Assembly (NCBI GenBank): GCA_002779665.1 | Contig: PEVZ01000064.1 | Location: 1 to 15,818 of the forward strand | Length of the DNA: 15,818 nt | Direction of reading: 5' to 3' | Source of the DNA: Candidatus Roizmanbacteria bacterium CG06_land_8_20_14_3_00_34_14 | Lineage (GTDB): Bacteria; Patescibacteriota; Microgenomatia; UBA1406; GWC2-37-13 | Shown: piece by piece, positions 1 to 6,853 of the stretch | How the letters are laid out: each line of letters begins with the position of its first letter | Numbering within the stretch: the stretch's first letter is position 1 | The notes under the pieces: model-generated | Database searches by the model: none | What the model saw: only the letters and a program-made list of their open reading frames with translations | What the model was told of the DNA's origin: nothing | Position numbers and translations under genes: made by a program

Positions 1-118
1 GATCCTAAAATATATCCGCCCTGACGAAGTATTAGTGATGATGGAAGGAAAGATTGTCAAAAAAGGTGACTATAAATTAGCGGAGGAAATAGAGAAGAAC
101 GGTTATCAGAGTATATAA
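1..118 (+). CDS. sufC: SufC, Fe-S assembly ABC-type ATPase (3' end only)
   Basis: Only the last 38 codons are present (reading from base 2, stop TAA at 116-118). SufC is the cytosolic ATPase that drives conformational change in the SufB-SufD scaffold during Fe-S cluster assembly. The visible tail reads LKYIRPDEVLVMMEGKIVKK, then GDYKLAEEIEKNGY. This matches the usual SufC end: a beta-strand pair after the H-loop (a YIKPD-like stretch, then a 'GrIvksG' turn) and a closing acidic helix ending in GY. No Walker motifs are inside the window, so the call rests on the tail plus the adjacent sufB. The stop codon lies inside a short repeat that continues to the sufB start codon. Confidence 0.85.
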   Translation, partial: ILKYIRPDEVLVMMEGKIVKKGDYKLAEEIEKNGYQSI

Positions 119-147
119 AGTTATAAAGTTCATAAAGTTTATAAAGT
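112..147. repeat. Short tandem array (about 9-bp period) spanning the sufC stop and sufB start
   Basis: Four copies of a TTTATAAAG-like unit end at 120, 128, 137 and 146, so the spacing is 8, 9 and 9 bp. The sufC stop TAA (116-118) is in the first copy, and the last copy supplies the first two bases of the GTG start of sufB (146-148). The whole intergenic space is thus repeat. It resembles the array downstream of the ferredoxin gene at 4098-4187. Confidence 0.75.
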
Positions 148-1543
148 GGCAAAACAAGCAAAAATAGATTTCGACTATAAATTTGGTTTTTCAATGCCTG
201 AGAATAATATTTATAAAGCAAAAAAAGGTTTGGATAAACAGATTGTTGAAGATATATCAGATTTAAAAAAAGAACCAATTTGGATGAAAGAATTTCGTTT
301 AAAAGCTTACGAATCCTATAAAAAAAGAAAAATTCCAAAATGGGGAGCCGACCTTTCAAAAATAGATTTTGATGATATTTATTATTACATTAAACCGACC
401 GAAAAACAGGTTAATTCCTGGGAAGATTTACCTAAAGAGATTAAAGATACTTATGATAGAATCGGCGTTCCTGAAGCAGAGAAAAACTTTTTATCCGGTG
501 TATCAGCTCAGTACGAATCTGAAGTAGTCTATGAAAGCATAAATAAAGAACTTAATAAAAGGGGGGTAATTTTTTGTGATATGGATACGGCTTTAAGAAA
601 ATATCCGAAAATTGTTAAAGAATATTTTGGTACTTTGATTAGTCCCTACGATAATAAATTCGCCTCACTAAACTCTGCCGTTTGGTCGGGTGGATCTTTT
701 GTATATATTCCAAAAGGAGTTAAATTACCAATGCCTCTTCAAGCATATTTTAGGATTAATGCTGAACGTTTTGGTCAGTTTGAAAGAACTTTAATAATTG
801 CTGAGGAAGGAAGCTTCGTTCATTACATTGAAGGCTGTACTGCGCCTATTTATACGACGGCTTCGCTTCATGCCGCGGTTGTGGAAATTTTTGTTAAACG
901 TGGAGCAAGAGTCCGCTATACAACCGTTCAAAATTGGAGTCATAATATTTATAATTTAGTGACAAAAAGGTCCATCGTTGATGAAAATGGAATTATGGAA
1001 TGGGTCGATTGTAATATTGGCAGTGGTGTGACGATGAAATATCCGGCTGTTATTTTAAAAGGAAGGAAATCGCACGGCGAAGTATTATCAATCGCATACG
1101 CAACAAAAGGTCAACACCAAGACGCTGGAGCAAAAATGTATCATATCGGAGAGGAGACAACTTCAAGAATAATTTCCAAATCTATATCTAAAGAGGGAGG
1201 AAGGACTTCATATAGAGGGTTGGTCCAGGTCGCACCAGGGGCAAAAAAATCTAAGGTTTACGTATCTTGTGACGCGTTAATTATGGATGAGCAATCCCGC
1301 TCAGATACCTATCCTTATATGAGGATTAATGAAAAAAATTGCGAAGTCCAACACGAAGCAACGGTGGAAAAATTGGGCGAAGAAAAATTATTTTATTTAA
1401 TGTCAAGAGGAATTAATAAAGCAGAATCAGAAACGATGTTAGTCAATGGTTTTATTGAACCGGTAGTCAAGGAAATTCCATTAGAATATTCAATAGAATT
1501 AAATAGATTGATCAGGATGGAGATGTCGGGGTCAGTCGGTTAA
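146..1543 (+). CDS. sufB: SufB, Fe-S cluster scaffold protein
   Basis: SufB is the scaffold subunit of the cytosolic SufBCD complex on which nascent Fe-S clusters are built. The 465 residues fit Gram-positive-type SufB from end to end: an N-terminal DFDYKFGFSMPE segment, the central right-handed beta-helix, and a C-terminal helical region with HEATVEKLGEEKLFYLMSRG and the usual SGSVG end. C375 (VSCDAL) and E404 (QHEAT) are 29 residues apart, the same spacing as the cluster-assembly residues C405 and E434 of E. coli SufB as I recall them. GTG at 146 is the only possible start after the in-frame sufC stop, and conservation of the N-terminus supports it. No Shine-Dalgarno precedes it; the upstream bases are a tandem repeat. 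It lies between sufC and sufD, as in other suf operons. Confidence 0.96.
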   Translation: MAKQAKIDFDYKFGFSMPENNIYKAKKGLDKQIVEDISDLKKEPIWMKEFRLKAYESYKKRKIPKWGADLSKIDFDDIYYYIKPTEKQVNSWEDLPKEIKDTYDRIGVPEAEKNFLSGVSAQYESEVVYESINKELNKRGVIFCDMDTALRKYPKIVKEYFGTLISPYDNKFASLNSAVWSGGSFVYIPKGVKLPMPLQAYFRINAERFGQFERTLIIAEEGSFVHYIEGCTAPIYTTASLHAAVVEIFVKRGARVRYTTVQNWSHNIYNLVTKRSIVDENGIMEWVDCNIGSGVTMKYPAVILKGRKSHGEVLSIAYATKGQHQDAGAKMYHIGEETTSRIISKSISKEGGRTSYRGLVQVAPGAKKSKVYVSCDALIMDEQSRSDTYPYMRINEKNCEVQHEATVEKLGEEKLFYLMSRGINKAESETMLVNGFIEPVVKEIPLEYSIELNRLIRMEMSGSVG

Positions 1544-1580
1544 ATCGGTTAAATCGGTTAAATCGGTTGAATCGGTTAAA
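1536..1580. repeat. 9-bp tandem array, five copies, starting at the sufB stop
   Basis: Five units of TCGGTTAAA lie end to end at 1536, 1545, 1554, 1563 and 1572. Only the fourth differs (TCGGTTGAA). The sufB stop TAA (1541-1543) is within the first unit, and every unit except the fourth carries a TAA. The array fills most of the 63-bp sufB-sufD gap. The unit is directional with no internal dyad, so it is not an obvious hairpin. Confidence 0.9.
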
Positions 1581-1606
1581 CAATTTAGCAATATAAAAAT
1601 AAAAAT

Positions 1607-2203
1607 ATGAAGCTCATTAATCTAAACAAAACAAAACAAACGAAATTAACTTTTAATATACCTGGGGATTATGTAGTTTTTTTTCATAATCTTTCTGGTG
1701 AGTTTGATTTTAAAATCAATGCAAAAGAAGTTAATTTAGAAATTTTAGGACTTTATATTGGCAAAGAATCTGAAAAATTTGAACTAAAAACTAATCAATA
1801 TCACGTTGCTCCAAATTCTACTTCAAATCTTTTAATAAAAGGTGTATTTCTAAATCAATCAAAATTTATTTATCAAGGATTAATAAAAATAGAAAAAACC
1901 GGACAAAAATCTCATGCTTACCAAAAAAATAAGAACCTAATTTTAGGGGAAAAAGTATTTGTTGATTCGCGACCTTTTTTAGAAATTTTAGCTGATGATG
2001 TTTTTTGTACTCATGGTTCAACGACTGGTAAAATAGATGAAGAGTCGATATTTTATTTAAAAAGTCGCGGTCTGGATCAAAAAAAAGCCGAGGAACTATA
2101 CATTTCAGGCTTCATTCAAGAAATTATTGATAAAATAGAGCTTCATAGCCGACCGATGTACAACCTCGGAGGTTATGCAAGCTTGGCTAATAAATATGAT
2201 TAA
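1607..2203 (+). CDS. sufD: Minimal SufD-like Fe-S scaffold partner
   Basis: At 198 residues this is under half the length of E. coli SufD (about 423). SufD pairs with SufB through the beta-helix and C-terminal helices to form the SufBC2D scaffold. Residues 1-115 look like beta-rich rungs of the SufB/D core. Residues 120-170 carry the diagnostic segment: SRPFLEILADDVFCTHGSTTG, then IDEESIFYLKSRGL and a GFIQEIID helix. H136 in the CTHG motif matches the conserved histidine of the SufB-SufD interface. The N-terminal helical region of classical SufD is absent. Start ATG at 1607 follows an A-rich stretch without a Shine-Dalgarno. Its position between sufB and sufS supports the call. A diverged SufB paralogue is the alternative, but the missing N-terminal domain makes SufD more likely. 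Confidence 0.85.
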   Translation: MKLINLNKTKQTKLTFNIPGDYVVFFHNLSGEFDFKINAKEVNLEILGLYIGKESEKFELKTNQYHVAPNSTSNLLIKGVFLNQSKFIYQGLIKIEKTGQKSHAYQKNKNLILGEKVFVDSRPFLEILADDVFCTHGSTTGKIDEESIFYLKSRGLDQKKAEELYISGFIQEIIDKIELHSRPMYNLGGYASLANKYD

Positions 2204-3437
2204 TTTAAAAGATATAAAAAACCAGTTTCCGATTTTTAAGCATCAGCCAGGCTTGGTCTATCTTGATTCAACAGCGACTTCTTTAAAGCCAAAAATAGTT
2301 ATAGATAAAATTAATGAATATTATAGTGAATATTCAGCTAATGTTTTTAGAGGTATTTATCCGATGTCCGAAAAGGCAACTGCGGAATTTGAAGAAACCA
2401 GGGGGGTCGTTTCAAAATTTATCAATGCTAATAATTCTCGAGAAATTATTTTTACAAGAAATGCCACTGAATCTTTAAATCTATTAGCCTATTCGTTGGG
2501 TCGCAAGATTATTAACCCGGGTGACGAAATTGTTACTACCATAATGGAACACCATTCAAACTTTGTCCCATGGCAGGTACTTGCGGAGGAAGTAGGAGCG
2601 ACTTTTAAAATCATAGATATTGATGAAGATGGAAATTTAGAATTTAAAATTCAGAATTCAGAATTGTTAAAACAAATAATAACTAAAAAAACTAAAATTC
2701 TTACCCTAACCTATGTCTCAAATGTTCTCGGAACCATTAATCCTATTAAAGAAATAATTTCAACCGCAAAGAGTATCAATCCAAACATAATTGCCATAAT
2801 TGATGCTGCACAAGCAGTTCCTCATCTGAAAATTGACGTTCAGGAATTGGGGGCAGATTTTATAGTTTTCTCATCTCATAAAATGTTAGGGCCGACTGGA
2901 GTTGGTGTCCTTTGGGGTAAAGAAAAAATATTAAAAGATATGTACCCATTTATGTACGGAGGAGATATGATTGACGAAGTATATGTTGATAGAACGACTT
3001 TTAAAGATGTCCCTCATAAATTTGAAGCCGGAACACCGGCAATTGGAGAGGTGATTGCTTTTAAAGAATCGATAAAATTTTTAGAAAAAATTGGTATGAA
3101 TAATATTTTAGAACATGAAAAAAAATTAACAGATTTTGCGATTAATCGATTAATCGATACATTTGGACAATCAATAAAAATTTATGGACCTAAAAAAATT
3201 GAAGATAGGGGTGGGATAATATCTTTTAGTTTTGATAAATTTCATCCTCACGATATTGCTCAGATTTTGGCTGATCAAGGGATCTGCGTTCGGGCCGGTC
3301 ATCATTGTGCAATGCCATTGCATACGAGACTAAAAGTACAGGCAACAGTTAGAGCAAGTTTTTATATTTATAATGATGAAAAGGATGTAGAAAAATTAGT
3401 GGAAGGATTAAAGAAAGTTAAAAATATTTTAAAATGA
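2196..3437 (+). CDS. sufS: SufS, group II cysteine desulfurase
   Basis: This PLP enzyme converts cysteine to alanine and passes the sulfur as a persulfide to SufU for Fe-S assembly. The 413 residues show the family landmarks in order: YLDSTATSLKP near the N-terminus, RNATESLNLLA, EHHSNFVPW (His stacking on PLP), VSNVLGTINPI, the PLP-lysine motif SSHKMLGPTG with K229, and the mobile catalytic cysteine C371 in RAGHHCAMPLH. I chose ATG 2196 over the in-frame ATG at 2175 because MINLKDIKNQFPIF is the usual N-terminus and 2175 would overlap sufD by 29 bp. With 2196 the overlap is 8 bp. A GGAGG at 2168-2172 is too far (23 bp) from 2196 and too close (2 bp) to 2175 to decide the start. Residues around 147-157 are encoded by a 7-bp repeat array. 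The stop overlaps the sufU start. Confidence 0.96.
   Translation: MINLKDIKNQFPIFKHQPGLVYLDSTATSLKPKIVIDKINEYYSEYSANVFRGIYPMSEKATAEFEETRGVVSKFINANNSREIIFTRNATESLNLLAYSLGRKIINPGDEIVTTIMEHHSNFVPWQVLAEEVGATFKIIDIDEDGNLEFKIQNSELLKQIITKKTKILTLTYVSNVLGTINPIKEIISTAKSINPNIIAIIDAAQAVPHLKIDVQELGADFIVFSSHKMLGPTGVGVLWGKEKILKDMYPFMYGGDMIDEVYVDRTTFKDVPHKFEAGTPAIGEVIAFKESIKFLEKIGMNNILEHEKKLTDFAINRLIDTFGQSIKIYGPKKIEDRGGIISFSFDKFHPHDIAQILADQGICVRAGHHCAMPLHTRLKVQATVRASFYIYNDEKDVEKLVEGLKKVKNILK
2639..2666. repeat. 7-bp tandem array, four copies, in frame within sufS
   Basis: Four consecutive 7-mers (AGAATTT, AAAATTC, AGAATTC, AGAATTG) lie in the sufS reading frame and encode roughly LEFKIQNSEL. They fall in the loop between IDIDEDGN and LLKQIITKKTK, where SufS length varies, so the reading frame and the fold should survive. 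Copies are imperfect, which suggests an older array. Confidence 0.65.
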
Positions 3438-3787
3438 ATATTTATCAAGATATTATCCTCGACCATTATCATCATCCCCACAATCAGGGCAGACTTATTA
3501 AACCAGATAAATCTGGCAAGGTGAGTAATCCTCTATGTGGAGATAAAATTGAAATGATGATAGACTTTGAAAAAAATAAAGTAAAAGAAGTTAAATTCCA
3601 TGGTGAAGGTTGTGTTATTTCAACCGCATCTGCTTCAATGTTGACTGATTTTGCTAAAAGTAAATCAAAAGAGGAATTGAAAAAACTCAATTCGAAGTTT
3701 ATCATTAAGATGTTAGGGATTGATTTAGGAATGACGAGAATCAAGTGTGCCGTATTGCCACTTGAGGCGTTACATAAGCTTTTATAA
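3434..3787 (+). CDS. sufU: SufU/IscU-like sulfur carrier
   Basis: This is a small zinc-binding protein that accepts persulfide sulfur from SufS and hands it to the SufBCD scaffold; IscU-fold proteins can also act as scaffolds. The 117 residues begin with the typical YQDIILDHYHHPHNQG and carry all the ligand residues: C35 and D37 (NPLCGD), C60 (GEGCVIS, followed by ASASML) and C105 (RIKCAVLPLEAL). The stretch between C60 and C105 is shorter than in Bacillus SufU, so the protein is compact. The start ATG overlaps the sufS stop as ATGA, implying translational coupling and fitting a SufS-SufU pair. NifU-like or IscU are possible names; operon context favours SufU. Confidence 0.93.
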   Translation: MNIYQDIILDHYHHPHNQGRLIKPDKSGKVSNPLCGDKIEMMIDFEKNKVKEVKFHGEGCVISTASASMLTDFAKSKSKEELKKLNSKFIIKMLGIDLGMTRIKCAVLPLEALHKLL

Positions 3788-3805
3788 AAATTATAAATTT
3801 TATAA
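3782..3805. repeat. A/T-only near-perfect palindrome at the sufU stop
   Basis: A 24-bp stretch reads as an inverted repeat with 11 of 12 positions paired (arms TTATAAAA and TTTTATAA, centre ATTATAAA). It overlaps the sufU stop TAA at 3785-3787 and sits in the 34-bp gap before the ferredoxin gene. It contains no G or C, so as an RNA hairpin it would be weak. It shares the TTATAA core with the arrays at 112-147 and 4098-4187. Confidence 0.45.
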
Positions 3806-3821
3806 TAATTAAAAATATTAT

Positions 3822-4097
3822 ATGGATACTAAAGTAAAAGACTCTAAAAATCCTTCTGGACCGGTGACATTAAAATCAGGGCATAAAGTATGGGTTGATA
3901 GAAACTTGTGTATCGGTGCGGCTACTTGCATAGCTGTTGCACCAAAAGCTTATGTTCTTGATGAAGAGGCTAAAGCAGTTATTTTAGAAAGTGCTGACGA
4001 AGACACGATAGAGAATATTATTGAGTCGGCTAAAGCTTGCCCCGTTGCCGCCATAATAATTGAAGATGCACAAGGGAATAGAGTATTCCCAAAATAA
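3822..4097 (+). CDS. Single-cluster ferredoxin with CxxAxxC motif
   Basis: This is a 91-residue soluble electron carrier, probably the acceptor for the oxidoreductase encoded next. Visible cysteines are C30 and C36 in LCIGAATC and C73 in ACPVAAI. The second position of the usual CxxCxxC motif is A33, leaving three cysteines. In the single-cluster family (Fer4_13/Fer4_15-like) this pattern goes with a [3Fe-4S] cluster or a [4Fe-4S] cluster with a non-cysteine fourth ligand. The symmetric beta-strand and helix layout (VWVDRNLC, then an acidic middle, then the CPVAAIIIE repeat) is normal. A roughly 20-residue N-terminal extension precedes the fold. It lies between the suf operon and the kor genes. 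There is no Shine-Dalgarno before ATG 3822. Confidence 0.88.
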   Translation: MDTKVKDSKNPSGPVTLKSGHKVWVDRNLCIGAATCIAVAPKAYVLDEEAKAVILESADEDTIENIIESAKACPVAAIIIEDAQGNRVFPK

Positions 4098-4187
4098 GTT
4101 CGTAAAGTTCGTAAAGCTATAAAGTTTGTAAAGAAAAAACTTTTTTCTACTTTATGAACTTTAAAAACTTTATAAACTTTATAAACT
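4098..4187. repeat. Two opposed 9-bp arrays forming a long hairpin between ferredoxin and korA
   Basis: Starting right after the ferredoxin stop, units of GTTCGTAAA (4098, 4107), GCTATAAA (4116) and GTTTGTAAA (4124) form a left arm. From 4149 the inverse units ACTTTATGA, ACTTTAAAA, ACTTTATAA and ACTTTATAA form the right arm. The centre (4133-4147) is G, A6, C, T6, C. The arms pair with some mismatches and G-U wobbles over about 40 bp. It fills nearly the whole intergenic gap and ends about 5 bp before the korA start. It could act as a weak terminator or processing site, though the stem is AT-rich. Confidence 0.7.
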
Positions 4188-4192
4188 AATTT

Positions 4193-5935
4193 ATGAATTT
4201 TACTTGGTTAATTGGAGGAGAAGCAGGCTTTGGAATAATGACCACCGGGGTGGTTTTTTCTAAGATCGCAACTCGTTCCGGCTATCACATTTTTGATTAC
4301 ATTGAATATCCATCTCTTATTCGTGGTGGACATAATGCTTATGAAGTCCATGTTTCGGGTGATGACGTTTCGCACTTGAGTCCGACGATTGATGTTTTAG
4401 TTTGTTTGAATAAAGAAACCTATGAAAAACATAAATCCAGATTAACTCCATCAAGTTTAGTGGTCTTTGATAAAGAGGAATTTGAAATAAAGGAGGATAT
4501 CAAGAAAATAATTATCCCTTTCAAAAAAATTTTAACCGACTTAAAAGGTCAGCCGGTGATGAAAAATACAATTGCTCTAGGTGCTTCAATTGGGTTACTT
4601 GGTGGAGATATCGATGAACTTATAAAAATAATTTCAGAACAATTTTCTAAGAAAGGCGAAGAAGTTATAAATTTTAATAAACAGTTTGTCCAGGCGGGAT
4701 ATGATGCGGTTAAGAAAAATTATTCAAATTTAATTTTAAATTATTTAGTTAAAAAAGCAGGAGAAGATAAGTTGGTCATAACTGGGAATGATGCTTTTTC
4801 AATAGGTAGTGTAATTGCGGATGCTCGAGTTTATGTTGCTTATCCAATGACTCCATCATCGACTGTTTTGACAGATTTGGCGTCTTGGCAGGAAAAAGTC
4901 GGGATGATCGTCCGCCATGCTGAGGATGAAATTTCTGTAATTAATACGGCAATTGGTTCTTCTTTTGCCGGCGTTCGCTCAGCGGTTGGAACATCGGGCG
5001 GAGGGTTTGCATTAATGGCAGAAGCAATTTCCTTTTCAGGAATAACCGAAATTCCATTGGTTGTCTTCATCGCCCAAAGACCCGGGCCGGCTACCGGAAT
5101 GCCAACCTGGACAGAGCAGGGCGATCTGTTATTTTCAGTTTTTTCAGGACACGGAGAATTTCCAAAAATTGTCTTAGCCCCTGGTGATAATGAAGAGATG
5201 ATTGAGTTAACTGCAAAGGCCTATAATTTAGCCGACCAATATCAATTACCTGTAATTGTAATGTCAGATATGTATCTTTCAGAGTCACATAAGTCTATCA
5301 CTAAAAAGTTTGTTGATGAGTTTGTAAAAAATTACAAAGTTAATAGAGGTAAGCTTATTAACAAAATAACCAATAACCACTTTCCAATTTCCAAAAAATA
5401 CTTACGTTATCAGATAACTGATGATGGGATTTCTCCTCGTCTAATTCCTGGAACACCTGGATATTTTTATCAGGCTAATTCTTATGAGCATTTAGAAGAT
5501 GGACATACTTCAGAGGATGCCAAACCAAGACTTGAGCAGGTTGACAAAAGAGCCCGGAAATTGGTAACTTATTTAGCTGAAGATTTTTCAATGCCAAAAA
5601 TATATGGTGATTTAGAAAAATCGGAAATAGTTTTTATTTCCTGGGGTTCAACAAAGGGGATTGTGATAGAGGCGCAAAAACAATTGAAAATTAAAAATAC
5701 CAATTCGGCATTTATCCATTTTAATCATATTTACCCGTTAGATAAAGAAAAAGTTAAATCACTATTTGAAGAAAGCAAAAAATATATTTTAGTTGAAAAT
5801 AATTCTTGGGGACAGTTTGGAAAATTATTGATGTTGGAAACGGGTTTTGAGATAAAAGAAAAAATATTGAGATATGATGGGAGAGCGATTACGGCAGAAG
5901 AAATAGTCAAATACGTTCAAACGTTAAAACGTTAA
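4193..5935 (+). CDS. korA: 2-oxoacid:ferredoxin oxidoreductase, fused gamma-alpha subunit (KorA-like)
   Basis: This is the larger subunit of an enzyme that oxidatively decarboxylates a 2-oxoacid to an acyl-CoA, reducing ferredoxin. Residues 1 to about 180 are the gamma domain (LIGGEAGFGIMTTGVVFSKI, YPSLIRGGHNAYEV). From about 195 comes the alpha (pyrimidine-binding) domain, with YPMTPSS at 217-223 including T220, then EDEISVINTAIGSSFAG, GTSGGGFALMAEAIS, and PTWTEQGDLLF. The C-terminal region (from about 475) is the Rossmann-like domain III. The gamma-alpha fusion is usual for two-subunit OFORs. The substrate cannot be read from sequence: annotations often say 2-oxoglutarate, but for a fermenter without a visible TCA cycle pyruvate is as likely. 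The last codons (YVQTLKR) and the stop are encoded by an 8-bp repeat. No Shine-Dalgarno is present. Confidence 0.93.
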   Translation: MNFTWLIGGEAGFGIMTTGVVFSKIATRSGYHIFDYIEYPSLIRGGHNAYEVHVSGDDVSHLSPTIDVLVCLNKETYEKHKSRLTPSSLVVFDKEEFEIKEDIKKIIIPFKKILTDLKGQPVMKNTIALGASIGLLGGDIDELIKIISEQFSKKGEEVINFNKQFVQAGYDAVKKNYSNLILNYLVKKAGEDKLVITGNDAFSIGSVIADARVYVAYPMTPSSTVLTDLASWQEKVGMIVRHAEDEISVINTAIGSSFAGVRSAVGTSGGGFALMAEAISFSGITEIPLVVFIAQRPGPATGMPTWTEQGDLLFSVFSGHGEFPKIVLAPGDNEEMIELTAKAYNLADQYQLPVIVMSDMYLSESHKSITKKFVDEFVKNYKVNRGKLINKITNNHFPISKKYLRYQITDDGISPRLIPGTPGYFYQANSYEHLEDGHTSEDAKPRLEQVDKRARKLVTYLAEDFSMPKIYGDLEKSEIVFISWGSTKGIVIEAQKQLKIKNTNSAFIHFNHIYPLDKEKVKSLFEESKKYILVENNSWGQFGKLLMLETGFEIKEKILRYDGRAITAEEIVKYVQTLKR

Positions 5936-5947
5936 AACGTTCAAACG
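5914..5947. repeat. 8-bp tandem array, four copies, over the korA C-terminus and stop
   Basis: Units CGTTCAAA (5914), CGTTAAAA (5922), CGTTAAAA (5930) and CGTTCAAA (5938) are followed by CG. The korA stop TAA (5933-5935) is in the third unit, and the array encodes the final residues VQTLKR. The outer two and inner two copies are identical pairs. The array ends 9 bp before the korB ATG. Confidence 0.85.
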
Positions 5948-5956
5948 ACAAATATT

Positions 5957-6808
5957 ATGGCAAATATACAGGATTTTAGCGGTTACAATCCAACCTGGTG
6001 TCCTGGATGTGGAGATTGGGGGATTGGAATTGCTATCAAACAAGCTTTAATTCAATTAGGTTTAGATCCATCCTCGGTGGGAGCCGTTTTTGGAATCGGT
6101 TGCTCCGGAAATATGAATGATTTCCTAAATGCTTACGCCATTCATTCGCTTCATGGGCGAGCAATTCCAAATGCAATCGGATTTAAAATTGCCAATCATA
6201 AAATGCCGGTTATCGTTATAGCCGGTGACGGGGATACCTATGGTGAAGGCGGAAATCATTTGATGCATGCATGTAGGGGTAACCATGATATAACAGTTAT
6301 CGTTCATGATAATGGGGTTTATGGCTTAACAACAGGTCAATCTGCTCCTACGGCTCAAAAGGGATTTAAATCAAAATCAACTCCTACCGGGATAATAGAG
6401 ACGCCGATTAATCCATTGGCTCTAACCATTACGTCAGGGGCAACCTTCGTAGCTCAAAGTTTTGCGGGAGATGCGATCCACACGATCTCTATGATAAAGG
6501 CGGGGATAGAACATAAAGGTTTTTCAGTTGTTAATATCTTACAACCCTGTGTGACATTTAATAAAGTTAATACTTATCAATACTATCTACAAAGAGTTTA
6601 CAAACTTGATGAAAATTATCAAAAGAATGATTTTAAAATAGCTGTCCAAAAAAGTTTAGAAATCAACGATGAAAAATTTCCATTAGGAATTATTTATCAA
6701 AATAAAAAAGCAACATATAGCGACCAATTGCCCCAACTTAAAGACAGCACACTCGTTGATAAAAAAAGATTTACAGACATTGATCAGATATCAAAATTAT
6801 TTATTTAA
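5957..6808 (+). CDS. korB: 2-oxoacid:ferredoxin oxidoreductase, beta subunit (KorB-like)
   Basis: This is the TPP-binding subunit and partner of the upstream gamma-alpha protein; together they form the two-subunit OFOR. In 283 residues the N-terminus shows NPTWCPGCGDWGI (C15, C18), GIGCSGN, and the TPP/Mg motif GDGDTYGEGGNH (G90-D93, N100), then DNGVYGLTTGQSAPTAQKG. C198 in LQPCVTFN is the further conserved cysteine of the [4Fe-4S] site in this subunit type. The tail from about 215 is the usual variable region. ATG 5957 follows the korA stop by 21 bp, with an 8-bp repeat between and no Shine-Dalgarno. No delta (2x[4Fe-4S]) subunit is present, so electrons probably go directly to a ferredoxin such as the one at 3822-4097. 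Confidence 0.94.
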   Translation: MANIQDFSGYNPTWCPGCGDWGIGIAIKQALIQLGLDPSSVGAVFGIGCSGNMNDFLNAYAIHSLHGRAIPNAIGFKIANHKMPVIVIAGDGDTYGEGGNHLMHACRGNHDITVIVHDNGVYGLTTGQSAPTAQKGFKSKSTPTGIIETPINPLALTITSGATFVAQSFAGDAIHTISMIKAGIEHKGFSVVNILQPCVTFNKVNTYQYYLQRVYKLDENYQKNDFKIAVQKSLEINDEKFPLGIIYQNKKATYSDQLPQLKDSTLVDKKRFTDIDQISKLFI

Positions 6809-6853
6809 TTGGTCTAAGTTAGTTGAACGATTATATAAGTTTAGAGGGTAACA

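Noticed and set aside
57-359. 100-codon minus-strand open frame over the sufC-sufB junction
   Set aside because: It is antisense to well-conserved sufC and sufB coding sequence, is composed of low-complexity K/L/Y/F residues and has no recognisable family.
1536-1580. CRISPR array
   Set aside because: Units are 9 bp with no spacers, and there are no cas genes. The same applies to the other arrays.
2175-2195. Upstream ATG for SufS
   Set aside because: It adds seven residues not seen in the family and lengthens the overlap with sufD; the GGAGG is only 2 bp away, too close to serve it.
3484-3744. 86-codon minus-strand open frame inside sufU
   Set aside because: It is the shadow of sufU, whose cysteine ligands and family length are fully conserved on the plus strand.
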